32,471 nt of DNA from Holdemanella sp. MSK.7.32. Lineage in GTDB: Bacteria; Bacillota_I; Bacilli_A; Erysipelotrichales; Erysipelotrichaceae. This document shows, piece after piece, positions 16,852-25,034 of this stretch. Under the pieces are notes generated by a model, which made no database searches, was not told where the DNA came from, and saw only the letters and a list, made by a program, of their open reading frames with translations. Position numbers and translations under genes: made by a program. The stretch is taken from the NCBI RefSeq assembly GCF_024460475.1, contig NZ_JANFYN010000025.1, positions 1 through 32,471 of the forward strand. Reading direction: 5' to 3'. The first letter of the stretch is position 1. Every line of letters begins with the position of its first letter.

Positions 16852-18072
16852 TTATTTGCCCTCTCCATGTTCTAATTTTTCATGTTCCATCATTTCCTGA
16901 GGGGTTAAAACATCCTCTAAGCCACAATGTTTACAGATACATTCGTAAAGGGTTCGATCTTCATCTATAAAACCTCGTCTACAGATAAAGCCGTGGAAGT
17001 CTTTGGAACCGTTATTTAGACTGAGTGATTGATGGGCAATTTCACCTTTTTTAAACTGGTTATACGTTCTATATTTCACCACAGTCCCATCTCCGAAACG
17101 AACGTCAATATCTTTGCTTGTATTGTATCGAATAATTGTTGTTTCCATACCACAGTTCATCATACGGGTTTCGCCAAGGCAATTTTCAGCGGAAGTTTTG
17201 ATGTTTTGATTGGCGATACTACCTTTTTTGAATGCATTATATGTTTTGCTCCCTACAATAGTCCCATCTTCAAAACGAACGTCAATGTCACGTACCCCAT
17301 TGTATCGAATAATTGTCGCTTTCATACCACAATTCATCATTTGGGTTTCTCCAAGACGTGGATTGAAATTTTGATTGGCAATTTTCCCTTTTTTAAAATC
17401 TTTATATTGTCTATCTTTCACCACAGTTCCGCCCTCAAAACGAACATCTATATCATTACATCCACCATATCGAATAATAGTCGCTTTCATACCACAGTTC
17501 ATCATTCGAGTTTCACCAAGACGATTTACTGCAGAAGCTTTAATGTTTGGATTGGCTATTTCGCCTTTTTTAAAATGGTCATACGCTTTATGTACTACTA
17601 CTTTTTCATCTTCAAAACGAACATCTATATCATTACATCCACCATATCGAATAATAGTCGCTTTCATACCACAGTTCATCATTCGGGTTTCATCAAGACG
17701 GTTTTCAGCAGAAGCTTTCATGTTTGGATTGGCTATTTCGCCTTTTTTAAACTGATCATACTTTTTATGTACTACTACTTTTCCATCTTCAAAACGAATA
17801 TCAATGTCTGAATACTTCCCGTATCGAATAATAGTAGCTTCCATACCGCAATTCATCATCCAGGTTTCTCCAAGACGGTTTTTTGCGGAAGCTTTAATGT
17901 TTGAATTGGCGATTCCACTCTTTTTAAATGCTCCATATGTCTTATGTTCCGCCACAGCTCCATCTTCAAATCGAACATCTATATCGTTATATCCCCCATA
18001 TCGAATGATAGTGGCTTTCATACCACAGTTCATCACGCGTGTTTCGCCAACTCTATCTATTTTTGCTACCAT
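16852..18072 (-). CDS. Six-repeat protein sharing the TniQ C-terminal repeat, with zinc-finger-like tail
   Basis: A 406-residue protein made of six tandem units of about 59 residues starting near 7, 66, 125, 184, 239 and 299. Consensus pieces: RLGETRMMNCGMKATIIRY, then four variable residues, then DIDVRFEDGTVV, then YxxFKKGEIANxN. The tail (358-406) has C364, C378, C380, C383, H397 and H402, a likely zinc site. The variable tetrads are GGYN, GKYS, GGCN, GGCN, NGVR and NTSK. DNA coding for units 3 and 4 shares 74 identical bases (17435-17508 and 17612-17685), a sign of recent expansion. The same unit occurs four times in TniQ. Similar units, as I recall them, precede HNH or AP2 domains in phage proteins, which hints at DNA binding. 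No catalytic domain is seen. Confidence 0.8.
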   Translation of the reverse strand: MVAKIDRVGETRVMNCGMKATIIRYGGYNDIDVRFEDGAVAEHKTYGAFKKSGIANSNIKASAKNRLGETWMMNCGMEATIIRYGKYSDIDIRFEDGKVVVHKKYDQFKKGEIANPNMKASAENRLDETRMMNCGMKATIIRYGGCNDIDVRFEDEKVVVHKAYDHFKKGEIANPNIKASAVNRLGETRMMNCGMKATIIRYGGCNDIDVRFEGGTVVKDRQYKDFKKGKIANQNFNPRLGETQMMNCGMKATIIRYNGVRDIDVRFEDGTIVGSKTYNAFKKGSIANQNIKTSAENCLGETRMMNCGMETTIIRYNTSKDIDVRFGDGTVVKYRTYNQFKKGEIAHQSLSLNNGSKDFHGFICRRGFIDEDRTLYECICKHCGLEDVLTPQEMMEHEKLEHGEGK

Positions 18073-18100
18073 AAGTTATCCCTCGCTTTTTGCATTTGTT

Positions 18101-18125
18101 CTTACCCTATATATGTCAGAATATC
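18101..18125 (-). repeat. Intergenic repeat, copy 3
   Basis: Core TTCTGACATATATAGGGTAA between the tniQ terminator and the six-repeat gene, about 30 bases before that gene's ATG. The position fits a promoter or operator for the repeat gene. Confidence 0.8.
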
Positions 18126-18151
18126 CCAAATACTTATTTCTTCCATACAGC

Positions 18152-18180
18152 AAAAAAGACACCAGCTTTCGCCAATGCCT
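18152..18180 (-). terminator. Intrinsic terminator after tniQ
   Basis: Minus-strand GGCATTGGC-GAAA-GCTGGTGTC (nine pairs with several G-U, GAAA tetraloop) followed by TTTTTT closes the tnsABC-tniQ transcript. Confidence 0.8.
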
Positions 18181-18185
18181 TAATC

Positions 18186-19880
18186 TTACGGATGCCCTAC
18201 CATCCCTCGTTTGAAATTCGTATACTGTACATTCTTTACAATCACACCATCAGGAAATCGCACATCCATATCATCGCTTTTACGATACGAAATAATCTCT
18301 GCTTCAAGTCCGCATTTCATAATTCTCTTTTCGCCGATACGGAACTTCCCTCTATTTCTTCTGGAGTCCTGCGGCCTTGCAACACGCCCTTCCGTAAAAT
18401 TTTTGTAATCAATATGCTCCGCAACCGAACCGTCCTCAAAAAGAACATCCATATCTATATGTTTTCGATATGCAATAATTGTAGCTTTGAGCCCATTGTT
18501 CATAATACCTGTTTCTCCGACACGATCAATCGGAGGCCTGATGGACCCGTTTAAAAATTCTTTATATGCTGCATGCCTGGCAATATAGCCATCTTCAAAC
18601 CTAACATCAATATCGGCATAAGCTCCATACCGAATAATCTCAGCTTCAAGCCCGCAGTTCATGGTTCTCTTTTCTCCAAGTCTGCGCTTTGCCTGTTCTT
18701 CAGGTGTGTCATCGGGACGGCCGATCATTCCTAACTTAAAATTCGTATAAGTCGTGTGTTTGGCAATAGCTCCATCCTCAAACTCTACATCTAAATCCAT
18801 CGAAGACCGATAAGCAATAATCCTGCATGTTTCACCACTATTCATTGTGGCTTTCCTGCCGATTCTGTCCCGATACTTATAATTGCACTTGTCACATAAC
18901 TGTCTTTTTGTAAGACCACGAGCATTCAGCGGCAGTATATATTCCCTTCCGCATGGTCGGTGACGGATTCTGACATGAGCTTCATCCTCGTATCCAGTCA
19001 CCTCGTATTCTCCGTTCCAGGAAAGATCTATTCTTTTCTGCAGCAGCTCCAGGCCATCATATTTCCTCTCGCATATCGGACATTCATATCCATAAGACCT
19101 GGCCAGGCCGAAGGAATGGTAAATCGTCCCGCAGTGCGGACATGTATTGCTTGCAATCTGACATCCTTCTTTTTCTCTTCCTTTGATCCGCTCTATGAAC
19201 TCGTCAGGCTCATACTTTTCACAGAAAGCTTTGATAATGCAGTTAATTGTCAGCCTGTCCAGTATCAATCGTCCGGTCTTCGTACCGGCAAGCAGGTCTT
19301 TTATATCATCTAACGTGACTTTTGGCTGATGCAGATAAACCTGGTAGAGGAATTTCGCATACCGGAGGCTTTCTTCATCTGCTGGAACAACCGGTTTATC
19401 GCTGTCATAGATTGAGTAAATCTGTAACCTGCAGCCATGCTTTGCACAGGCTGTTACACCATGGAGCGAATGCCACGCTCTGATATAGGGACGTCTCCCG
19501 TTTGCCATGTCTTCAGCCAGGCATTCCGGACAGCACCTCAGTACTTTGCAATGATTCTTTTTATTGCCTGGAATCATATGAAAATCTTCCGCCTGCCGGA
19601 TGACCTGCTCTGCCACAAGAACATTCATGCTTTCATTACGAAACGGCATCATCGTGCTGAATTCTGAGTGCCTCGACATAATCTCTTCCAGCGTCGGAAA
19701 CTTATCACCTTCATATTTTCTACAGATATTCTCAAGCTCTAACAATTCCGTACTTCCCTCTAAAGTAACAGAGAAAGCCTTTTTTGACATTCCGTTAACT
19801 GAAAACAAAGCTTCCAGCCATGACACAATGTTCTCATCCGGATATATCCGAAACCATATTGGAAACCTGTATTTGTTCAA
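18186..19880 (-). CDS. tniQ: TniQ/TnsD-type target selector with four C-terminal repeats
   Basis: A 564-residue target-site selector. The N-terminal TniQ domain starts FPIWFRIYPDENIVSWL and has a zinc site CCPEC...H...GVTACAKHGC (about 116-150). Two further Cys-rich sites follow: CPHC...CPIC (247-270), and C310 with CDKC (329-332). Residues 338-564 are four repeats of the type RxGExxxMxxGLxAxII-Y-(4 variable)-DxDVxFxDG, starting near 339, 399, 453 and 514; tetrads are RSSM, GAYA, RKHI and RKSD. Known TnsD uses zinc fingers and a C-terminal DNA-binding region to find its attachment site; here the repeats occupy that place. The start is TTG at 19880 with AAAGGGG upstream. It lies 19 bases after a 56-codon ORF. 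Confidence 0.93.
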   Translation of the reverse strand: MNKYRFPIWFRIYPDENIVSWLEALFSVNGMSKKAFSVTLEGSTELLELENICRKYEGDKFPTLEEIMSRHSEFSTMMPFRNESMNVLVAEQVIRQAEDFHMIPGNKKNHCKVLRCCPECLAEDMANGRRPYIRAWHSLHGVTACAKHGCRLQIYSIYDSDKPVVPADEESLRYAKFLYQVYLHQPKVTLDDIKDLLAGTKTGRLILDRLTINCIIKAFCEKYEPDEFIERIKGREKEGCQIASNTCPHCGTIYHSFGLARSYGYECPICERKYDGLELLQKRIDLSWNGEYEVTGYEDEAHVRIRHRPCGREYILPLNARGLTKRQLCDKCNYKYRDRIGRKATMNSGETCRIIAYRSSMDLDVEFEDGAIAKHTTYTNFKLGMIGRPDDTPEEQAKRRLGEKRTMNCGLEAEIIRYGAYADIDVRFEDGYIARHAAYKEFLNGSIRPPIDRVGETGIMNNGLKATIIAYRKHIDMDVLFEDGSVAEHIDYKNFTEGRVARPQDSRRNRGKFRIGEKRIMKCGLEAEIISYRKSDDMDVRFPDGVIVKNVQYTNFKRGMVGHP

Positions 19881-19899
19881 TCGTATACACCCCTTTCTT

Positions 19900-20070
19900 T
19901 CATCTCTTTACATACCCATGATTCACCAGATCCTGCAGGATATTTCTTTCTTCCCTGGTAATTGTCCTGCCCTCGAATCCATCTTCGGAAGCGGTCCAGC
20001 AGCCTTTCTCATCAACGCCTGCCTTCACAGCATCATAGATTCTTATTCGGATGCTCTTTGGTAATCTCAT
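19900..20070 (-). CDS. 56-residue ORF between tnsC and tniQ
   Basis: A small ORF with a good RBS (GGAGAAGATT before ATG) encodes MRLPKSIRIRIYDAVKAGVD and continues to GYVKR. It sits 14 bases after tnsC and 19 bases before tniQ, so it is spaced like an operon member. The sequence is basic at the N-terminus, with a helix-turn-helix-like alternation and a final ITREERNILQDLVNHGYV. That could be a winged-helix or DNA-binding fragment, but I recognise no family. A transposition accessory protein is possible. Confidence 0.6.
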   Translation of the reverse strand: MRLPKSIRIRIYDAVKAGVDEKGCWTASEDGFEGRTITREERNILQDLVNHGYVKR

Positions 20071-20084
20071 AATCTTCTCCTTTT

Positions 20085-21773
20085 TTACAATCCCCGCTTC
20101 TCACTGGAAACGGAGGATATTTCCTGCTCATTCATAGCTTTTTTCAAAGCTGTAAGCCCCTGGCTTGTCTCTCTGTCAATCGCAGCTGCATCGCTTTTCC
20201 CTTTCTTCGCCTGATTAGCTGTGGCGGTATTTTTACGTTTCACCTTTGCGTTTGCCTTTTTCAATATTTCCATAGCCTTCTGTGCAAGAAACTTCGAAGG
20301 GTGATCCAGGATATCCGGTTCCTTATCGATTGCCTGTCTGATTGCGCGGTTGATCTGCGTTTCAGTATAATTTGAAGTGTCGCTGATTGACTGGAAAGCT
20401 CTGCTGCGGACCGCTTCTCTTTTCCTGGTCAGTTCGCCCGCCGCCATCATATCAAACAGCCTTCCTTTTTCTTCGTCATTTTCCGTAGCGACCTCTTTAG
20501 CCTGCCTTGCATAGAGCTTTGTAATATACTCGTGATACTGTGCATCTTCCGGATCATCAGGATCAGCGAGCAGTTTTCGGAGTGTCTCCATGTCCCTCCC
20601 AATCGTTTTCTCGATGAATGGCACATCAATCGGCTCCATGCGCTTCTCGATTACATCCTTCGTCTGTATAGTAATCACGATGTATTTCAGGAGTGCTATA
20701 TTCCTGGATGAATGGTACATGAGAAGTTCCTCAATTTCTGTTGTGAACGGACTTTCCACGTTCCCGAACTGATATCTCCAAAGTGTCTTGATTGCATTCT
20801 CAAACAAACGTACATTATTCTTCGTAACCTCGTCTGCATTGATAATGTTTTTTGCTACGCGCCTGTTAAGCCTGTCATATTCCAGTATAGCTCTATATCC
20901 GTCATCGTTACCAATGAGTCCGAACTGTGCCCCGGTTGCCTGTGTGATACTTACAATGTCCTCGATGTTCTTCTTTTTTGGCGAGAAATCAAGGAACTGT
21001 ACTTCATCTACGATGATGAGTCCGACATGATAGAGTTCGATCCATTTCTTTACAAGCCCTTCTGTTGCAGAGATACTCTTGGCCCCAACGGCCCTTCTTC
21101 TATGGTAATCTCCGGTATCCAGAAATCTGTCAAATGCTGCGGCAATGGATTCAAACACGTCTCTGATATCTTTTCTGAGCGCTGTCACCATGACGATGGG
21201 GATCTGTACATAGCTGCAGTCCTCAAACTCATGATAGATTACATTAGGATACATGCGACACGCTAAGTTCACAGCCATAGTCTTTCCGCATCCGGTCTTC
21301 CCATGAAGCAGAAATCCAATCGGGCTTGGGGCCTCCAGCTTCTGATACAGAACGATAGCACGTCCAAAGCTTTCTTTTTCATACGCTTTCTCATCTTCGT
21401 TTGCGGAAATCATGACGTCAGCCCCTTTATATCTGCGGTCCAAAAACTTCCAGATTGTACGGGCTACATCTACATGAATTCCAAGTGGAATCATTGCCAT
21501 GTCGATGTCTTCTATTGCGGCTAATTTTTCAGCAGTACTCATTTTTTCTACCTGTTCTCTGTCGTATCCGGGAGGATTCACCATTCCAAGAGCCAGGATA
21601 TCCCTTACCGAAGGCATCTTCGGCAATGCGCATACATCAGGATTATCTTCATATCCGGCGACTCTGCGGTACTGCGCATCTACCATGCTCCCCGCGGTCA
21701 GGTCTACATCATCATAAAGATTTTCATCTTTTCTAAGTTCACGGAATGTTAAATTACATTTCAGTCTCTCCAT
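20085..21773 (-). CDS. tnsC: TnsC-type AAA+ ATPase
   Basis: A 562-residue regulator ATPase that links target selector and transposase. Walker A GKTGCGKT is at 158-165 and Walker B LIIVDEVQ at about 252-259, followed by the sensor-like GLIGNDDG. An N-terminal region of about 120 residues precedes the ATPase core. The basic C-terminal tail (about 470-562, Lys/Ala rich) may contact TnsA/B or DNA. The length is close to Tn7 TnsC. It starts 14 bases after tnsB with AAAGGAAG upstream, in the order A-B-C-TniQ. Confidence 0.93.
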   Translation of the reverse strand: MERLKCNLTFRELRKDENLYDDVDLTAGSMVDAQYRRVAGYEDNPDVCALPKMPSVRDILALGMVNPPGYDREQVEKMSTAEKLAAIEDIDMAMIPLGIHVDVARTIWKFLDRRYKGADVMISANEDEKAYEKESFGRAIVLYQKLEAPSPIGFLLHGKTGCGKTMAVNLACRMYPNVIYHEFEDCSYVQIPIVMVTALRKDIRDVFESIAAAFDRFLDTGDYHRRRAVGAKSISATEGLVKKWIELYHVGLIIVDEVQFLDFSPKKKNIEDIVSITQATGAQFGLIGNDDGYRAILEYDRLNRRVAKNIINADEVTKNNVRLFENAIKTLWRYQFGNVESPFTTEIEELLMYHSSRNIALLKYIVITIQTKDVIEKRMEPIDVPFIEKTIGRDMETLRKLLADPDDPEDAQYHEYITKLYARQAKEVATENDEEKGRLFDMMAAGELTRKREAVRSRAFQSISDTSNYTETQINRAIRQAIDKEPDILDHPSKFLAQKAMEILKKANAKVKRKNTATANQAKKGKSDAAAIDRETSQGLTALKKAMNEQEISSVSSEKRGL

Positions 21774-21787
21774 GTTTTCTTCCTTTC

Positions 21788-24040
21788 TTATACTTCGTCT
21801 TCTATCAGTGCCAAGATACGATTGATTTCTTCTTCTCGGCTGAGTTTTCTGTCTCCCATCGTCCTCATTTCATCTGGGATTCTCAAATGCTCAATCGCTG
21901 CCAGCTCTTCCTGCTGCTTTGTTAATGTTTCTTTCTTAGGTTCCGGATCAATGGAACTATAAGAACGTTTCGTAATTCCATCTGGATCTTTTCTCATTTC
22001 CTGTTTCTTGGCTGTTTTATCCTCCGGATGCGCTTTGCCGTATTTTTTCTTCTTCTTTGGATTCAGGGCTTTTGCCATTTCTGCCTGTTTCTCTACCGTA
22101 TCCTGCAAATTCAGTTTCGTGTCCAGATATACCTGTTTTGCTTCTTTCATTACCTTTGAGTCCCTCTTTTTGCGGATACACTCGTCGTATTCGTCCCAGG
22201 TTAAGTCTGCGTATGTATACTGCTGTTCAATCTTTTCTGCAAGAGGTACTCTGTGGATCTCTTTCTTATATCTGATATAGACATTCCTGATATCGTCCAC
22301 ATTGTATCTGACCTCAATATCTTCCGGATGTGGTTCATCTTTTAAAATATCCAAGAACCATGGTTCCTGCGAATAAAAACGCAGTTCCGTCTTATAGAAG
22401 GTGTACACGATACCTTTCCTGCGGTTCCATGTAAATTTTCTTTTTTCTTCTTCCTTTGCCAGCATTGCAAACAGATAGGCTGGTCTTGTTGCATCATTTA
22501 CATTGGTTGGATCTCCTGCTCTACCATGAGCTTTTTCGTATGCGAAAATCCCTTTCGGTGTTGGTGATACATTGTTATCCACATACTTCTTATCAATGAG
22601 TCCCTCAAAAACACGGCGGTTATACAGAATCACTGATTGGTAGACCAGTCCTCTTATTTCTTCCAGTGTCAGACATGCAGCCCCTTTCGCCAGGTCACCA
22701 CCACGGTATTTGTCTTCTACATATCCGTTATTCTTTAACTGTGCTTTTAAATAGGTCTGAACCAGTCCGTTGAAGGATTCGACAACCCCCTTTAAGGAAC
22801 CGCATCCGGGTGGAACCGGAGTATTACGGATGCCCAGTTCCCCCATTGCTTTGCTATATGCCTTGGACATATACTCTGAGCCCCGGTCACAACGGATCTC
22901 GTTTGGTACGATCATGGACGGCCAGTCTTCCTCATCATAGTCAATGTTATAGCCTTTCGTCTGGTTCTTATGCGGTTCCAGGAGTGACAGAAACACCTGC
23001 TGAAAGCCACGCATACTGTTATTTTCAAGACTTACATATGCACCGATGCAGATTCCACTCAATACTTCGACCATACAGTATACGACAGCTTTTCCAAGAA
23101 CAGTTTCTCCATCATTCTGGTCGACTACATAACAGCCAAGCTCCATCTCATCTGCTTCAACAATCTGTCCCAATTCATAGACTCCGGTTTTGCTGTTTCC
23201 AACCAACTGTCTGTCATTGTTCTGTTTGTCTCTCTCATCTTTTCCCTTGCAGGAATAGTCTTCTGTATGCTTTCTGATATAGTTGTAGAGCATCTTGTAT
23301 GATACTGATCTTTCCTCTTCTGGAAGTGTTACCATCTTGACAGAAGAACCATCTGGTGCCTCGACCGGTTCGCGAAAATACCGGCGCAGAACTGCGTCAT
23401 ATGCTTGTCCTGGTTTTCCATACTTTACGAACATCTTAAGACCGTATTTGAGGATTTCGTCAACGTCATTCTTTGGATTCTCGTAGTCTTTTGAATGACT
23501 ATTCTTTGGTCTGCTATTATTCTTACGCTGGTCCACAAGGCTGAATTTATTGCGGCCAGAACGAAGGTAAGTATAAAACAGCATACTCAAATACCTTCTT
23601 GTGACACCAAGAATAATTGCTTCACTATCATGATTCATACGCAAGCGAGTTGTAAGCGGATATTCCTTTCTCAAGATAGCTTCCATTACTTCTGCACGGT
23701 GATTGATTGTCTCCATTTCTTCTGGTGGAATTGAAAAAGACGATTCTGTTTTTTCTTTTATCTTCACACACTCTCTGTTTTCAATTGCTGTAATAAGATC
23801 CGTAGTATTTTTCAGCCTTAATTTGTTATTTTTAAGGTTAATCAGATTAACATTTTTATCTCTCACATCGAAAACTCTCCATTCCTGGTCTTCGAAACTG
23901 TAAATATCACCTCTTCTGATAACAGGTGAATCCATTTTTTCTTCAGCCACCTGATTTTCATCGCCTTCAAGAGTGATAACTTCCAGCGGTTCTATTGTCT
24001 CTTTCTTTTCGGATGTTTCGTTATTTTTTAATTCTTCCAT
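21788..24040 (-). CDS. tnsB: TnsB-type DDE transposase
   Basis: A 750-residue Mu/TnsB-type transposase that cleaves and joins the 3' ends. Candidate catalytic residues: Asp in GQIVEADEME (about 297), Asp in EIRCDRGSEY (about 385) and Glu in LKGVVESFNG (about 421). N-terminal DNA-binding domains occupy about 50-280, and a Mu-transposase C-terminal beta domain about 540-610. A Lys-rich tail precedes the end, where the TnsC-interacting segment is usually found. I chose the ATG at 24040 for its AAAGGAG; it overlaps tnsA by 20 bases. Its sites should be the repeats at both transposon ends. Confidence 0.93.
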   Translation of the reverse strand: MEELKNNETSEKKETIEPLEVITLEGDENQVAEEKMDSPVIRRGDIYSFEDQEWRVFDVRDKNVNLINLKNNKLRLKNTTDLITAIENRECVKIKEKTESSFSIPPEEMETINHRAEVMEAILRKEYPLTTRLRMNHDSEAIILGVTRRYLSMLFYTYLRSGRNKFSLVDQRKNNSRPKNSHSKDYENPKNDVDEILKYGLKMFVKYGKPGQAYDAVLRRYFREPVEAPDGSSVKMVTLPEEERSVSYKMLYNYIRKHTEDYSCKGKDERDKQNNDRQLVGNSKTGVYELGQIVEADEMELGCYVVDQNDGETVLGKAVVYCMVEVLSGICIGAYVSLENNSMRGFQQVFLSLLEPHKNQTKGYNIDYDEEDWPSMIVPNEIRCDRGSEYMSKAYSKAMGELGIRNTPVPPGCGSLKGVVESFNGLVQTYLKAQLKNNGYVEDKYRGGDLAKGAACLTLEEIRGLVYQSVILYNRRVFEGLIDKKYVDNNVSPTPKGIFAYEKAHGRAGDPTNVNDATRPAYLFAMLAKEEEKRKFTWNRRKGIVYTFYKTELRFYSQEPWFLDILKDEPHPEDIEVRYNVDDIRNVYIRYKKEIHRVPLAEKIEQQYTYADLTWDEYDECIRKKRDSKVMKEAKQVYLDTKLNLQDTVEKQAEMAKALNPKKKKKYGKAHPEDKTAKKQEMRKDPDGITKRSYSSIDPEPKKETLTKQQEELAAIEHLRIPDEMRTMGDRKLSREEEINRILALIEDEV

Positions 24041-24776
24041 TATGTTCTCTCCTTTCTGTAATTTCTTCATGAAGGTCACGTGCCACTAATACTCGCTTAT
24101 ACAGCTCATCAATGTCGAAACCAGCGCGCTCTACAATCTCATGGAAATCCAAAATCTGTTTATCCATCGGAATATATACATATTTATGTGCAATCAGATA
24201 TTTCAGTTTCTGTTCTTTGCTGATCACCTTAAATGATTCGTAATAGCTCATGACGCTTTTTACATTCCACACAAGCACCTGATTAATATCTTCGTTCGTT
24301 ACCAGCTTAAACCTCACTTTCTGAGATTCCCAATAGATCTGTTCTGCTCTCTGACGCATTACCAGATTGTGCAGCCTTGATTCTTTTCCACGGTAGGTAC
24401 GTTTATTCGGATCAAATGCGCTTCTGTCGTATTTGACTGAGAACGCCGTCTTGCTTCCATCATCGTAATCTACCAGAAAATCCGTGGTCCACCATGGAGC
24501 TTTCTTCATCCCAAGTTCTTCTGCAATGGCATTCATCCTATCTGTATCTAAAAGATATTGTTCGCGGATATGTTCCACATTGTCCTGCCAGCGGATTGTT
24601 TCATACACCGCAACTTCTGTCTGCGACAGGCAGTGGATCAATCTTTCTTCAAAGGGATCCCAGATGACTGATGCTGTACCCCGCCCCTTATATTCTCTGA
24701 CCAGAATAAATGGGGTATAGTCTTTCCCGTATCCCTGACAACGCCCTTCTTCGATTTTTCGTTTATGTGATTTCAA
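24021..24776 (-). CDS. tnsA: TnsA-type endonuclease subunit
   Basis: A 251-residue heteromeric transposase endonuclease that cuts the 5' ends, giving cut-and-paste movement. Candidate catalytic residues are Glu54 in LSQTEVAVYE, Asp99 in TTDFLVDYDDG and Lys115 in FSVKYD, matching Tn7 TnsA's Glu-Asp-Gln/Val-x-Lys layout. The REQYLL motif follows the first block, and a helical C-terminal domain (about 165-251) matches the TnsC-binding part of the family. It is the first gene of the operon, but nearly 4 kb from the right end rather than adjacent to it as in Tn7. Confidence 0.9.
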   Translation of the reverse strand: MKSHKRKIEEGRCQGYGKDYTPFILVREYKGRGTASVIWDPFEERLIHCLSQTEVAVYETIRWQDNVEHIREQYLLDTDRMNAIAEELGMKKAPWWTTDFLVDYDDGSKTAFSVKYDRSAFDPNKRTYRGKESRLHNLVMRQRAEQIYWESQKVRFKLVTNEDINQVLVWNVKSVMSYYESFKVISKEQKLKYLIAHKYVYIPMDKQILDFHEIVERAGFDIDELYKRVLVARDLHEEITERREHNGRIKK

Positions 24777-24957
24777 TTATTTCTCCTTCCTGTTTATTTT
24801 TGTTTTCGCCTTCGCAATTAATATGCTTGATTTCTCATGTGCTTTTATTTTCACATACAAATAAACGACTATTTTCAAATATTTTTCAGACAAAAATTCA
24901 TCTACTAATACTGTATTTATGCGGTTTTATTTTATTTTTTTGAAACTTCTAATTTTC

Positions 24958-24987
24958 GGACAACATTTTTAAATAATATGATATAAT
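24958..24987 (+). promoter_or_regulatory. Promoter of the resolvase-like gene
   Basis: TATAAT at 24982-24987 (within GATATAATG) has a weak -35, GGACAA, 18 bases upstream. The divergent 24777-24957 is very AT-rich and should hold the tnsA promoter, but I cannot place it clearly. Confidence 0.6.
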
Positions 24988-24992
24988 GTGTT

Positions 24993-25009
24993 GGTTAGTA
25001 CTAGTAACC
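24993..25009. promoter_or_regulatory. Near-palindromic operator between tnsA and the resolvase-like gene
   Basis: GGTTAGTACTAGTAACC lies right at the expected transcription start, with arms GGTTA/TAACC. Its position suggests a repressor site, perhaps for the divergent resolvase-like protein. Confidence 0.45.
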
Positions 25010-25034
25010 ATTACAAATGAGAGGAGGCTGTGCC

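Noticed and set aside
17029..18214. Several plus-strand open frames opposite the six-repeat gene
   Set aside because: They mirror the repeats of the minus-strand gene, lack ribosome binding sites and show no known domain; they are shadows of repetitive coding DNA.
20447..21736. Additional open frames within tnsC on both strands
   Set aside because: They overlap the clear AAA+ gene in other frames and have no domain or RBS support.
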